Origin: Acidobacteriaceae bacterium | GTDB lineage: Bacteria > Acidobacteriota > Terriglobia > Terriglobales > Acidobacteriaceae | Direction: 5' to 3' | Assembly (NCBI GenBank): GCA_031296325.1 | Contig: JARLFY010000027.1 | Coordinates: 1 to 40,673, forward strand | DNA: 40,673 nt | Shown: in pieces, positions 16,656-26,039 of the stretch | Layout of the letters: the number at the start of each line of letters is the position of its first letter | Numbering within the stretch: the first letter of the stretch is position 1 | Notes under the pieces: model-generated | Told to the model about the DNA's origin: nothing | Database searches by the model: none | What the model saw: the letters and a program-made list of their open reading frames with translations, nothing else | Program-made: the position numbers and the translations under genes

Positions 16656-19448
16656 TTAGGCCACGCTCTCGACTACCGCGCGGGTCTTCTCTGGATCGGG
16701 AAGTTCCAACATCGCAACGTCCGCGATCTTCTTCTGATAGCTGCACTCCGGCGTCGTTGGCTCCTCCACCTTCGCTCCCTTCTTCGGACGCCGCTTGGGC
16801 AGAGCCTCGCGATTGTTGGGGCAGACCAGAAAGGTTCCCTTGGCGTTGGTGAGTTCCAGTAGATAGGCGCTATCGCACTTCGGACAGACCTCGTTGACCA
16901 TCTTCTGATTGCTGGAGAAATCGCACTTGGGATAGTTCACACAGCCGTAGAAGGTGTCGCCGCGCTTTGTCTTGCGCACCGCAACGTCGCCTCCGCACTT
17001 GGGGCATGGAACCTCTAACAGCTCCTGTTTCACATACTTGCACTTGGGGTATCCGCTACAGGCGATGAACTCGCCGTACTGGCCGTCGCGCTGGAGCAGA
17101 GGCTTGCCGCACTTGGGACACATCTCCTCCAACACCACTGGAGGCTTCTGCTGCACCTTCTGGGTCAGCTTGCGAATGGTCTTGCAGGGTGGGTCTTCCG
17201 AGTAGCCCGGACAGCTCATGAACGGTCCCCACGGACCATTGCGCAGAACCATCACGCGGCCGCAGTTGTCGCAGAACTCCTCCTCGGGAACGTCGTCTGC
17301 TCCCGGCGCGCTGAGGTCGGGTTTGGCGGCGAAGTTCTCCTTGGTGAAGTCGCAGCTTACCTGCTCGACCGTCACCTTCTTGCCTGCGCGCTGCGCCAGT
17401 TCGATGGCCTTCGTCATCTCACTGGTGTTCGCAACTTCTTGCGAGAACTCGGTCATGTCGCCGATCATTGCCTTCACTGTCATGGGAAAGTTGAGCGCGG
17501 TCGTGATCTTCTTCGTCACGGCCTTGGCGTCCTTCTTCCATGGCCCAGCCGCAACCGTGATGGGCTTCAGCTTGGTGAAGTTCGAGCAGGAGTAGAAGCT
17601 GCCGAACTTGCCCCACTTCAGAATCAGCTTGCTGCCGCACTTCTCGCAGACCTCGTCGGTCGCGTGTTCCATGCGCTTGATGTCTTCCATGTTACGGCCC
17701 GCGACGACCAGCTCCTTCTCAAAATGGTCGTAGAAGCCGTTCAGCAGGTCGGTCCAGCGCTCCTGCCCCTCTTCGACCGCATCCAGCTCGCTCTCCAGCT
17801 TGGCCGTGTACAGCGGGTCGAAGATGTAGGGGAAGTTCTTCACCAGCAGTCCTGTGACAACCGTTCCAATCTCGGTGGGCACAAACTTCTTCTGGATCTT
17901 CTTCACATAGTCGCGATCCTGAATGGTATTAATGATGGATGCATAGGTCGAAGGACGACCGATGCCGCGTTCTTCGAGCGTCTTCACCAGACTGGCTTCG
18001 TTGAAGCGCGGCGGCGGCTGGGTGAACTTCTGCTCGCTGTCGATGGCGACCTTCTCCAAAGCCTGCGCAGCCGTCAGCTCGGGCAGAATCGTGTCCTCCG
18101 ATCCTCCGTCCCAGACCTTCAGGAATCCATCGAACTTTTGCACGCTACCGTTGACGCGGAAGTCGTAGGTGCGGTCGGCCTTGGCTGCAATGTCGACCAC
18201 GGTCTGGTCGAAGATCGCCGCCGTCATCTGGCTTGATACGAACTTCTGCCAGACCAGCTTGTAGAGCTTGTACTGCTCCTCGCTCAGGCTGGCGCGAATC
18301 GAGTCCGGGGTCAGATCCACGCGCGTGGGACGGATCGCCTCATGCGCATCCTGCGCCTGAACCTGCGCCTGCTTCTTGCCCAGAAACTCGTTCGGCTTGG
18401 CTGGCAGATACTGGCTGCCCAGCTTGGCGATGTACGCGCGCGCATCGACGATTGCGTCCGGCGAGACGCGCGTCGAATCGGTTCTCATGTAAGTAATGAG
18501 TCCGATGGTGCCTTCCTTGCCGATCTCCACGCCCTCGTAGAGCCGCTGCGCCACGCCCATCGTGCGGCGCACGTTGAAGCCAAGCCGACTCGACGCATCC
18601 TGCTGTAGTTTGCTGGTCGTGTAGGGAGCCGTCGGATTCGCCCGACGTTCCTTCTTTTCGACCCCGCGCACCGACCAGGCGGCCTTGTCGAGCGCGGACA
18701 GAATCTCTTCGACCGCCTCGCCATCGGGCAACGCATTGGCGATGAACTGCTCCTTGCCGTCGGCGTCCACGCCGTTCGAGACACGAGATGCAACGCCGTC
18801 CACGCCGACAAACTTCGCCGAGAACTGCTCGTTGCGCGCCGTCTTCAGCTTGGCGTCGATGTTCCAGTACTCGACCGGAACGAAGTCGTTGATCTCCTGC
18901 TCGCGCTCGACGATCAGGCGCAGCGCGACGGTCTGCACCCGGCCTGCGCTCAGCCCGCGGCGAACCTTGTCCCAAAGCAAGGGAGAGATCTGATAGCCCA
19001 CCAGACGATCCAGCACGCGACGCGTCTGCTGCGCATCGACGAGGTTCTCGTCCACATCGCGGGCGTGTTCAAAGGCAGCTTTGACAGCCTTCTTGGTGAT
19101 CTCGTTGAAGGTGACGCGGCGCAGCTTGCTCTTGTCCTTCATCACCGGAAGCAGTTGCATCGCCAGATGCGCGGCAATCGCCTCGCCCTCGCGATCGGGA
19201 TCGGGCGCCAGATAGACGAAGTTCGCCTTGGCCGCCAGCTTCTTCAGCCGCTCGACGACCTTCTCTTTTCCGGGGGAGACGATCAGGGTCGGCTCAAAGG
19301 TGCGTCGATCCAGTTCCACGCCGATGTCGTTCTTCGGCAGATCCATGATGTGGCCGATCGAGGCCTCCACCACGTACTCCTCGCCGAGATATTTATTGAT
19401 CGTCTTAGCCTTTGCGGGCGACTCAACGATCACCAGTGACTTTGCCAT
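16656..19448 (-). CDS. topA: DNA topoisomerase I (type IA)
   Basis: TopA relaxes negative supercoils by passing one strand through a transient break in the other. The product is 930 residues. A Toprim domain opens the protein (LVIVESPAKAKTINKYLG; acidic DPDREGEAIAAHL), and the catalytic domain holds GLITYMRTDSTRVS with active Tyr320, matching E. coli Tyr319. The C-terminal third carries five zinc-ribbon-like modules (CEKCG, CDNCG, CPKCGKP, CPKCGGD, CPKCDSA, each followed by a second Cys cluster). The fourth has two full CxxC-type clusters, while the first and last have incomplete second pairs, so not all may bind zinc. AAGGGA precedes the ATG. A strong terminator follows. Confidence 0.97.
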   Translation of the reverse strand: MAKSLVIVESPAKAKTINKYLGEEYVVEASIGHIMDLPKNDIGVELDRRTFEPTLIVSPGKEKVVERLKKLAAKANFVYLAPDPDREGEAIAAHLAMQLLPVMKDKSKLRRVTFNEITKKAVKAAFEHARDVDENLVDAQQTRRVLDRLVGYQISPLLWDKVRRGLSAGRVQTVALRLIVEREQEINDFVPVEYWNIDAKLKTARNEQFSAKFVGVDGVASRVSNGVDADGKEQFIANALPDGEAVEEILSALDKAAWSVRGVEKKERRANPTAPYTTSKLQQDASSRLGFNVRRTMGVAQRLYEGVEIGKEGTIGLITYMRTDSTRVSPDAIVDARAYIAKLGSQYLPAKPNEFLGKKQAQVQAQDAHEAIRPTRVDLTPDSIRASLSEEQYKLYKLVWQKFVSSQMTAAIFDQTVVDIAAKADRTYDFRVNGSVQKFDGFLKVWDGGSEDTILPELTAAQALEKVAIDSEQKFTQPPPRFNEASLVKTLEERGIGRPSTYASIINTIQDRDYVKKIQKKFVPTEIGTVVTGLLVKNFPYIFDPLYTAKLESELDAVEEGQERWTDLLNGFYDHFEKELVVAGRNMEDIKRMEHATDEVCEKCGSKLILKWGKFGSFYSCSNFTKLKPITVAAGPWKKDAKAVTKKITTALNFPMTVKAMIGDMTEFSQEVANTSEMTKAIELAQRAGKKVTVEQVSCDFTKENFAAKPDLSAPGADDVPEEEFCDNCGRVMVLRNGPWGPFMSCPGYSEDPPCKTIRKLTQKVQQKPPVVLEEMCPKCGKPLLQRDGQYGEFIACSGYPKCKYVKQELLEVPCPKCGGDVAVRKTKRGDTFYGCVNYPKCDFSSNQKMVNEVCPKCDSAYLLELTNAKGTFLVCPNNREALPKRRPKKGAKVEEPTTPECSYQKKIADVAMLELPDPEKTRAVVESVA

Positions 19449-19781
19449 TCGTTCCCTTCAATCCAAAACTGGCTGCATAGGGCAGCCTTCGTCTTTATCG
19501 TCTGTTCCACTAGCGAACCTAACACGGAAGCGCCCAAAGGTGCGAACCGGTCGTCCCCGAGAAATTCTCTGGGGCCAGTCGAGAATCTACACCCATAGAC
19601 TCCCCAACCACAAATCCGTCACACTCCAGACACTATTTCCATCCCGCCCAAGCCTCTATTAATGATGCGTCCAAATTCCATATTGTCATTCCGTAGCGAA
19701 GCGATGGAATCTGCTTTTCCCCGTGCCATTGCCTGTAATTAATCCGTGTTGATCCGCACTGATTCGTGGTCGGTCTTTGTC
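19449..19781. other. Gap between topA and dprA: degenerate repeats, no gene
   Basis: No coding frame is convincing. The gap holds a degenerate module A (ttgtcattccgtagcgaagc at 19682-19701), a short hairpin from CCCC/GGGG arms near 19555-19575, and ccgtgttgatccgcactgat at 19745-19764 followed by tcgtggtcgg, which resembles the 'atccgtg...' repeats I recall scattered in many bacterial genomes. The topA promoter should lie near its left end but I could not identify it. Confidence 0.5.
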
Positions 19782-20996
19782 TCAAAAACACCGCAGATAA
19801 TTTTTCCCCGGCATCTGCTTCACCCGTCCGCTCAACTCCAGTTCAAAGAGAGCGGTAAAGATCTCCGCCGAACCCAGCGTTCCCTCCAGCCCTTCGATCA
19901 GTTCGTCGAGTTGCACGGCCTCGTCCCTGCGCAGCTTATCGATGACCAACTGCTCATGCTCCGCCAGCGGCTTGTCGTCGTCAAATAGAGATGCGCTCCC
20001 ACCCGGCTTCGATTCACCACCGCCTGCGGCCTCCATCTCTTCTTCGAGCTGTAGCCGTACCTGCGCAGGCAGGTCTTCCCAGATGTCCTCCCATGTAGCG
20101 GTCAGCCTTGCACCCTGTTTTATCAGCGTGTTAGGCCCCCAGGAGTTTTTGTTGGTCACATTCCCCGGCACGGCGTAGACGTCGCGATTCTGCTCCATGG
20201 CGCAGCGAGCCGTGATGCGCGTGCCGCTGTACTCGCCGCCCTCGACGACCAAAACGCCCACGCTCATCCCGCTGATGATGCGGTTGCGCAGCGGAAAGTT
20301 CTGCGGCGCGGGAAAGGTTCCCAGCGGGTACTCGCTGAGGATTGCGCCGCCTGACTCCACAATCTGCTCGGCCAGTTTTTTATTCTCCTTGGGATAGACT
20401 ACGTCGATCCCCGTCCCCCAGACCGCGATAGTCTTCCCCCCGGCGGCGAGCGCTCCCTTATGCGCCGCCGAGTCGATGCCCCGCGCCATCCCGCTCAGAA
20501 TCACCATCCGCCGATTGGCCAGATCGCGCGACAGCATCTCCGCCATCCCAGCCCCATAGGGCGAGGGATGCCGCGTTCCCACCACCGCAATTCCGGGACG
20601 ATCCAGCAGAGACGCGTCCCCGCGTCCCCACAACACGGCTGGCGGATCGTAGATATTCAGCAGCCTCGCGGGATACTCTGCGTCCTCGCGGGTCAGAAAG
20701 AATCCCCCAGCCTCGACGACGCGCTTGGCCTCATCCTCCGCCGCCGCCCGCGCCCTGCCATCGGCCACAAACTGCGCCGCCTTGGCGGGCATTCCCGCCG
20801 CCTCCAACTCGGTCAACGAGGCTTCAAAGACGCGCTCCGCACCGCTAAAGGGCCGCACTTCAGCAGCGTCATCCGCCGCCAGCCGCTCCATCGCTCTCCC
20901 GATGCGCGTCGGCCCCATCTCCGGCGTCAGCATTAGCGCCATCCAGCCAAGCCGCCCCACCTCGTTCGCCGTCTCCACCGCAATGTTCCCGTTCAT
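19782..20996 (-). CDS. dprA: DNA-processing protein DprA (Smf)
   Basis: DprA binds incoming single-stranded DNA during natural transformation and loads RecA. The product is 404 residues. An N-terminal SAM-like region (GWMALMLTPEMGPTRIGRAM) is followed by the Rossmann-like core with the family signatures IAVVGTRHPSPYG, LSGMARGIDSAAHKGAL, TIAVWGTGIDVVYPKENKKL and FPLRNRIISGMS, then VLVVEGGEYSGTRITARCAMEQNRDVYAVPG. The last ~60 residues form the winged-helix domain (VQLDELIEGLEG, IFTALFELELSGRVKQMPG). The ATG at 20996 is preferred; a GTG two codons earlier is possible. Its presence suggests competence, although comEC or comM are not in the window. Confidence 0.95.
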   Translation of the reverse strand: MNGNIAVETANEVGRLGWMALMLTPEMGPTRIGRAMERLAADDAAEVRPFSGAERVFEASLTELEAAGMPAKAAQFVADGRARAAAEDEAKRVVEAGGFFLTREDAEYPARLLNIYDPPAVLWGRGDASLLDRPGIAVVGTRHPSPYGAGMAEMLSRDLANRRMVILSGMARGIDSAAHKGALAAGGKTIAVWGTGIDVVYPKENKKLAEQIVESGGAILSEYPLGTFPAPQNFPLRNRIISGMSVGVLVVEGGEYSGTRITARCAMEQNRDVYAVPGNVTNKNSWGPNTLIKQGARLTATWEDIWEDLPAQVRLQLEEEMEAAGGGESKPGGSASLFDDDKPLAEHEQLVIDKLRRDEAVQLDELIEGLEGTLGSAEIFTALFELELSGRVKQMPGKNYLRCF

Positions 20997-21161
20997 CGCC
21001 ACCCCATGCGCGCAATCGTCGTCTCATTCACGCAACCAAATCCTACATTCGCAGGAGCTTAACACGAAAGCGCATTCTGCCCTGCGAACTGTGATCCTGA
21101 CAGCCGACCGAAGGGAAAGGGAAGAATCCCTGCAATTTTCAAGTAGTGCGATACTTTTGCC

Positions 21162-22139
21162 CTACTCCAGATTTTGTACCTGTTCGCGGGCGCGCTCGAT
21201 CTCGGACTTCATCTCCAGGCCGAGCGTGGTGAGGCGCAGGCCGATTCCGGGATCGCCTCCGGTGGTCTTGGAGAGCAGGGTGTTGGCCTCGCGATTCAGC
21301 TCTTGCAGCAGAAAGTCCAGCCGCTTGCCTAACTCGCCGCCCGCATCCAGCATTGCGAGGAAGCTCTCGATGTGTGCGCGCAGACGGACCAACTCCTCCT
21401 CAATATCCGAGCGTTCGACCAGCAGCGCGGCCTCGGCCAGCAGACGCGAATCGGCCGCTCTAGTGCCAGTCTCGCTGCTTGCTGCATCTCCGCGCAGCAA
21501 CTCGCCGATGCGTGTGCGCAGGCGTTCGTAGTGAGCCTCTCGTGCTCCGGCGCGCAGGACTGCGGCCTCCTCGGCCAGATCGCGCAGGCGCAGCATCGAG
21601 GCGCGCAACTCCGCCGCCAGCGCTGCTCCTTCGGCTGCGCGGACGGCGTTCAAGCGATCGAGCAGAGTGGCCGCAAGCATCAACACGGCGGTCTGTAGCG
21701 CGGAACCGCGCGTTTCATCCAGCGTCGCCGCAGCGGCCTCGGTCGTCAGGACTCCCGGCATCATTAGAAGCTGGTTTAGATCCGGCTCCACGTTGAAGTG
21801 GTGTAGCTTGGCCGCCTCGTGGAAGGCGTTGACGTGTGCGGCGAGCAACTCCTTGTTGAGCTTGATCGTATGTGTCGATTCTTTCGCGCGGCGATCCATG
21901 TAGAGCGTAACGTCGACATGGCCACGCTTGACGCGCTCCTTGATGAGCCGTCGCAGCGCGACTTCCAGCCCGTCGCAGTCGCCGGGAAGGCGTAGGCCCA
22001 GATCGAGAAAGCGATGGTTCACGCTCTTCAGCGTCAGGGTGAAGGCGAGGTCGTCCTCGGTGGCGGACTGTGCGCTGGCAAAGCCGGTCATCGAACAGAT
22101 GGGGTGCGATTGGTTCGTCATAACTTGCGTCTCGTTCAC
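21162..22139 (-). CDS. yicC: YicC-family endoribonuclease
   Basis: The product is 325 residues, near the family's usual 290. It has the N-terminal YicC signature (CSMTGFASAQ, LKSVNHRFLDLGLRLP) and the C-terminal DUF1732 segment (GKRLDFLLQELNREANTLLSKT, then LEMKSEIERAREQVQNLE) with the conserved Glu/Asn/Arg residues of the nuclease domain. YicC proteins are metal-dependent RNases; E. coli YicC degrades small RNA RyhB. The start is GTG at 22139, which overlaps the TGA of the ABC exporter (GTGA) and has GGAAGGAA just upstream, so the two are translationally coupled; ATG at 22121 is the alternative. The more usual partner gmk is not here. Confidence 0.93.
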   Translation of the reverse strand: MNETQVMTNQSHPICSMTGFASAQSATEDDLAFTLTLKSVNHRFLDLGLRLPGDCDGLEVALRRLIKERVKRGHVDVTLYMDRRAKESTHTIKLNKELLAAHVNAFHEAAKLHHFNVEPDLNQLLMMPGVLTTEAAAATLDETRGSALQTAVLMLAATLLDRLNAVRAAEGAALAAELRASMLRLRDLAEEAAVLRAGAREAHYERLRTRIGELLRGDAASSETGTRAADSRLLAEAALLVERSDIEEELVRLRAHIESFLAMLDAGGELGKRLDFLLQELNREANTLLSKTTGGDPGIGLRLTTLGLEMKSEIERAREQVQNLE

Positions 22140-24010
22140 TGATTTCCTTCCAAAACCTCTGCTTCGGCGGAGTCGGTTGCTGTAAGCTGCTCCAAGTCCA
22201 AGGCGTCGAATTGTAGATCGTAGAGTCGGCGATAGGTTCCCGACAACTGCATCAACTCGTCGTGGGTTCCGCTCTCGGTGATGCGACCGTCCTCAAGGAC
22301 GATGGTGCGCGTAGCCTTGCGCACGGTTGACATGCGATGCGCGATGACGAAGACCGTGCGATCCTGCATCAGGTTGGAGAGCGCGGCCTGCACGAAGGCC
22401 TCGCTCTCGGTGTCCAGCGCGGAGGTTGCCTCGTCCAGAATCAGGATCGGAGCGTTGCGCAGGATGGCGCGCGCGATGGCCAGCCGCTGCCGCTCTCCGC
22501 CCGACAATCGCACACCCTTCTCGCCGATCATGGTGTCGTAACCCTCCGGCATGTTCAGGATGAAGTCGTGCGCCAGAGCCATGCGCGCGGCCTCTTCGAC
22601 GCGGCTCTGCGGCACGTCGGGCTGGCCGTAGGCGATGTTGTTGCGCACCGTGTCGTTGAAGAGAATCGTCTCCTGCGTGACTTTGCCGATCTGTTTGCGC
22701 AGGCTGGCGATGGTTACGTCGCGCAGGTCGTGTCCGTCGATGGTGATGCGTCCTCCGGTAACGTCGAAGAAGCGCGGGATCAGGTTCACCAGCGAGGATT
22801 TCCCCGCTCCGCTGGGGCCGACGATGGCAATCACCTCGCCGCGCTGCACGTCGAGGTCGATGCCATGTAGAACCTGCTTCATCTCGCCTTCGCTCTGGTA
22901 GGCAAAGTCAACCTGCTCGAAGCGCACCGAATCCTTGAAGCCCTTCAGTACAAAGGCTCGCTTTTTTTCGATCACATCGTCTTCGGCGTCCATGAAACGG
23001 AAGATCTCGACGCTGGCGCCCAGCGCTTGCTGGAAGCTGTTGTAGAAGAGAGCGAACTTGCGCACCGGATCGTACAACATGAAGACCGCCATGATGAAGG
23101 CGATGAACGATCCGGTGGTCATCACGTTATGCAGAATTCGGTCGCGTCCAAGAAGAAGCAGAAGCGCGATGCCGACGGCTCCGATGGCGTCCATCAGCGG
23201 CGAACTGATCGCCTGCACGCTGACCGAGCGCAGGTTGGCGTGGAAGAGTCGGCCTGCGGCCTTGCGAAAACGCGCTGTCTCCCAGTGTTCCATGCCAAAG
23301 GCTTTGACGATGCCATTGCCGGTGATCGTCTCGTGCAGAATGTTCTGAATCTCGGCCAGTTTGTCCTGACCCTTGCGCGTGGTTGTGCGCACACTCTTGC
23401 CAATACGCCGCGCCGAGGAGACCACGACAGGCAGGAAAAGCAGCAGCACCCAAGCCATCTTTCTGCCGTAGCTGATGGCGACGCAGAGAAGAAAGACGAA
23501 GGTGAAGAACTGTTGCAGGAAATCCGCCATGATCGACGACATGGCTAGTTGCACGCGCTCAATGTCGTTGATGATCGTCGAGAGCAGGACTCCGGTCGAG
23601 TGCTTCTGGAAGAACGCGACCGAGCGGCGCAGAATGGCGTCGTAGAGGTCGTTGCGCAGGTCGGTAATCATGCCGAAGCCTGCGTAGTTCACCAGATACG
23701 TCCCTACATAGTCGCAGACTGACTTCAGCACCGCCGAGGTGATGAGGACATAGGCCACCACCGACCAGGCGTTGTGAAAGTGGTTCGGCACCAGAAAGTG
23801 CATGTCGACCGTGCGCTCGATGAAGGGAACGCGGAAGGTGAGGAAGTTGGGACTCTGGTCGTCCGGGCGCAGCACCTTGTCGAAGATGGGCTTGACCAGA
23901 AAGACGCGCAGAGCCTGCATGGCGCCGACGATGGCCATCAAAACCATCGAAATCAGCGAGTAAAGCGCATAGGGACGGATGTAGTGCAGCAATCGCCAGA
24001 CACGCCTCAT
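22136..24010 (-). CDS. MsbA-like ABC exporter, fused membrane and ATPase domains
   Basis: The product is 624 residues from the ATG at 24010. Six transmembrane helices lie in about residues 1-330 (YALYSLISMVLMAIVGAM, VVAYVLITSAVLK, FFTFVFLLCVAI, WVLLLFLPVVV, AIGAVGIALLLLL, GSFIAFIMAVFMLY). The nucleotide-binding domain has Walker A GPSGAGKS (Lys404), signature LSGGERQR, Walker B ILILDEATSALD and H-loop IAHRMST, all intact. This is the lipid A flippase/multidrug half-transporter type, which works as a homodimer; lipid A export is the likeliest role but drug export is possible. The ATG at 24010 has GGAGAGGAA upstream, whereas the open frame to 24211 has no such site. It is coupled to yicC by a four-base overlap. 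Confidence 0.92.
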   Translation of the reverse strand: MRRVWRLLHYIRPYALYSLISMVLMAIVGAMQALRVFLVKPIFDKVLRPDDQSPNFLTFRVPFIERTVDMHFLVPNHFHNAWSVVAYVLITSAVLKSVCDYVGTYLVNYAGFGMITDLRNDLYDAILRRSVAFFQKHSTGVLLSTIINDIERVQLAMSSIMADFLQQFFTFVFLLCVAISYGRKMAWVLLLFLPVVVSSARRIGKSVRTTTRKGQDKLAEIQNILHETITGNGIVKAFGMEHWETARFRKAAGRLFHANLRSVSVQAISSPLMDAIGAVGIALLLLLGRDRILHNVMTTGSFIAFIMAVFMLYDPVRKFALFYNSFQQALGASVEIFRFMDAEDDVIEKKRAFVLKGFKDSVRFEQVDFAYQSEGEMKQVLHGIDLDVQRGEVIAIVGPSGAGKSSLVNLIPRFFDVTGGRITIDGHDLRDVTIASLRKQIGKVTQETILFNDTVRNNIAYGQPDVPQSRVEEAARMALAHDFILNMPEGYDTMIGEKGVRLSGGERQRLAIARAILRNAPILILDEATSALDTESEAFVQAALSNLMQDRTVFVIAHRMSTVRKATRTIVLEDGRITESGTHDELMQLSGTYRRLYDLQFDALDLEQLTATDSAEAEVLEGNQ

Positions 24011-24185
24011 GCGATTCCTCTCCGGTTCTCTTCGTCGTGCAAACGCATTCAGCCATTCTATTGTTTTTTTGCGAAGGGGATGCAATGCGGAGAGTCGCGG
24101 ACTCTGTATTTCAGTCTGAATCGCTCTGGAATCATATTTGGTACACGTTATCCACGAGTTTTTGATGAAGAGACGGTAAAACCCC

Positions 24186-24214
24186 TTGCCTGACGCGAAT
24201 GTACGACGCATACT
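24186..24214 (+). promoter_or_regulatory. Putative promoter of the HTH/TPR gene
   Basis: -35 TTGCCT (24186-24191) and -10 CATACT (24209-24214) with a 17-base spacer; start predicted near 24221. This lies downstream of the ATG at 24199, supporting translation from 24256. The same -10 hexamer occurs in the TonB-like receptor promoter. Confidence 0.4.
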
Positions 24215-24255
24215 CGCAACAGAAGAAAGTGTACGGTTTTTGTCGAGATAAATAC

Positions 24256-25152
24256 ATGACCCGATACAGCCGTCAAGACGTACTGCGAATTCTCCACCTG
24301 CGTGCCCGCCAGCTAACGGCGTGGGAGCAGGCAGGACTGATTTCTCCCAACGATAACTACTCGTTTGAAGATCTCTCCCAGTTGCGCACCCTGCGAACGC
24401 TGCGGGCGACGCGCATCACGGCGAAGAGCATTCGCGAGTCGGTCGATGCCATGCGCCGGGTCGCCGGCATGGGAAATCCGCTGAACGAGGCCAGCGCCGT
24501 GGGACGCGGGTCGCACCTCGCCTTCCGCCACAACGGCGCACTGGTCGATCCGCTCACCAAGCAGCTCTCCTTCGACTTCGAGGCTGGAACCAAGCGACAG
24601 TTGAGCATTGTGGGCGCGGCCGTCGAGGCTCGCGAGCCGGACGTACAGGAGCTTTTTCAACGCGCGGTGCGGCTGGAGGAGGACTCCGCGACGATTGCCA
24701 AGGCCGCCGAACTCTATCGCCACATCCTCACGCTGCATCCCGGATATGCTGCCGCAGCCATCAATCTCGGCACGATTCACTACAACCAGAGCGAGTTCAG
24801 TTTGGCCGAGAAGTTCTACCGTCACGCCACCGAGGCCGATCCGGAGTACGCTCTGGCCTTCTTCGATCTGGGCAATGTACTCGATGAGATGAAGTGCCTG
24901 TCGGACGCTGTCGCCGCCTACCAACGCGCCATCGCTCTGGTGCCGCAGTATGCTGACGCGCACTACAATCTCGCCCTTGCCTATGAGCGCCAGGGACAAC
25001 GTCGCCGCTCGCTGCGCCACTGGCTCACCTATGTGCGGCTGGATCCGGTCGGCCCGTGGGCCAACCACGCCAAGGCGCAGGCCCGCAGCATTCTCAGCAC
25101 TGAGCGACTCTCCATTGTCAGCCGTTCCGGTCGCCTCGTTCAGGCCGGGTAG
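24256..25152 (+). CDS. MerR-like helix-turn-helix protein fused to tetratricopeptide repeats
   Basis: The product is 298 residues. Residues 1-65 resemble a MerR DNA-binding domain (TRYSRQDVLRILHLRARQL, WEQAGLISPNDNYSFEDL, then the LRATRITAKSIRESVDAMRR helices). A linker rich in charged residues leads to about three TPR units between residues 130 and 260 (AAAAINLGTIHYNQSEFSLA, ALAFFDLGNVLDEMKCLSDA, ADAHYNLALAYERQGQRRRS). Usual MerR ligand domains are absent; the TPR array suggests that a protein partner controls DNA binding. The ATG at 24256 begins the HTH; one at 24199 would precede the predicted transcription start. It is divergent from the MsbA-like exporter across 245 bases, so it may regulate it (inference). 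Confidence 0.8.
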   Translation: MTRYSRQDVLRILHLRARQLTAWEQAGLISPNDNYSFEDLSQLRTLRTLRATRITAKSIRESVDAMRRVAGMGNPLNEASAVGRGSHLAFRHNGALVDPLTKQLSFDFEAGTKRQLSIVGAAVEAREPDVQELFQRAVRLEEDSATIAKAAELYRHILTLHPGYAAAAINLGTIHYNQSEFSLAEKFYRHATEADPEYALAFFDLGNVLDEMKCLSDAVAAYQRAIALVPQYADAHYNLALAYERQGQRRRSLRHWLTYVRLDPVGPWANHAKAQARSILSTERLSIVSRSGRLVQAG

Positions 25153-25269
25153 AAGACGTCGCCGCAAGAATAGGGTTGTGCATGTAACCTTCCACGTGTT
25201 CTTATCTTCCTGATCCTGCAACGACTCTGCATTCTGTTTCGGCCCAAAGTGGTCGCAAGGAGCAACTCC

Positions 25270-25971
25270 ATGTTGTATTTCATCACGCGGAACGGCCAGA
25301 GCTATGGCCCCTACTCGCTTGAAGATCTGCAAAAGTACGTCGCCAGCGGCAATGTTCTCCCCAGCGATCTCGCCAAGAGCGAGGAGATGACGGAGGCGGC
25401 TCCGGTCTGGCAGGTTCTGGGCATGCCCGCTCCGCAGGCGTATCAACAACCGCAGGTTTCGGCGTATCCGGGCGGTATGCCGCAGGTGGTCGCTCTCTAT
25501 CCCGACGCGCCGAATCTCTCCTGGGGACTGGTTCTGCTCTTTTCCTTCTTTACCTGCGGCTTCTTCATGTTCATCTGGAATCTGGTGGTTTCTTCATGGA
25601 TGAAGCGTGTGCAGCCCAATAGCAGGGCGATCTTCTATTACATTGCCGCCGCTGTTCTTTCCACCCTGCAAATTGTCTTTCGACCTCATGTGCTGATGCA
25701 CTTTGAGCTCGGTTGGCATGGGATCTGGCCTTCCTATCAGGCGCATCTTGTCCGAAGCGTTCTTGCTCCCATTGCGATCTGGATCGTTCGTCTGGCGGCA
25801 CGTTTTACCCTGCGCGCCGATCTGGAGGAGCACTTCAATACCGTTGAACCGATTGGACTCTCGCTCAACGGCGTGATGACGTTCTTCTTCGGAGGACTTT
25901 ACTTTCAGTACCACCTCAACCGCATCAACGAGTTGAAGCTGGCAGCCCGCTTCCGTGGCGCGGTGATCTAA
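25270..25971 (+). CDS. GYF_2 domain multi-pass membrane protein
   Basis: The product is 233 residues. The first ~50 form a GYF_2 (DUF4339) domain: LYFITRNGQSYGPYSLEDLQKYVASGNVLPSDLA, then a W after VWQVLG. A Pro/Gln-rich linker (PQAYQQPQVSAYPGG) leads to three to four membrane segments (WGLVLLFSFFTCGFFMFIW, AIFYYIAAAVLSTLQIVF, LAPIAIWIVRLAA, GVMTFFFGGLYF). GYF_2 domains are thought to bind proline-rich peptides; no further role is visible. AAGGAG seven bases before the ATG at 25270 decides the start over an in-frame GTG at 25249. It follows the HTH/TPR gene by 117 bases. Confidence 0.8.
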   Translation: MLYFITRNGQSYGPYSLEDLQKYVASGNVLPSDLAKSEEMTEAAPVWQVLGMPAPQAYQQPQVSAYPGGMPQVVALYPDAPNLSWGLVLLFSFFTCGFFMFIWNLVVSSWMKRVQPNSRAIFYYIAAAVLSTLQIVFRPHVLMHFELGWHGIWPSYQAHLVRSVLAPIAIWIVRLAARFTLRADLEEHFNTVEPIGLSLNGVMTFFFGGLYFQYHLNRINELKLAARFRGAVI

Positions 25972-26039
25972 TGCGCATCGCGTCAGACGCGGGGTTTGCG
26001 AAGGTTGAAGTTATTGTCCTGAGGCTGAAGTTTCTCGAA

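Noticed and set aside
21003..21161. A small gene between yicC and dprA
   Set aside because: Only a degenerate repeat-like stretch (agggaagaatccctgcaa) and no frame with a ribosome site.
24313..25449. 378-codon minus-strand frame over the HTH/TPR gene
   Set aside because: Antisense shadow; the plus-strand product has clear helix-turn-helix and TPR patterns.
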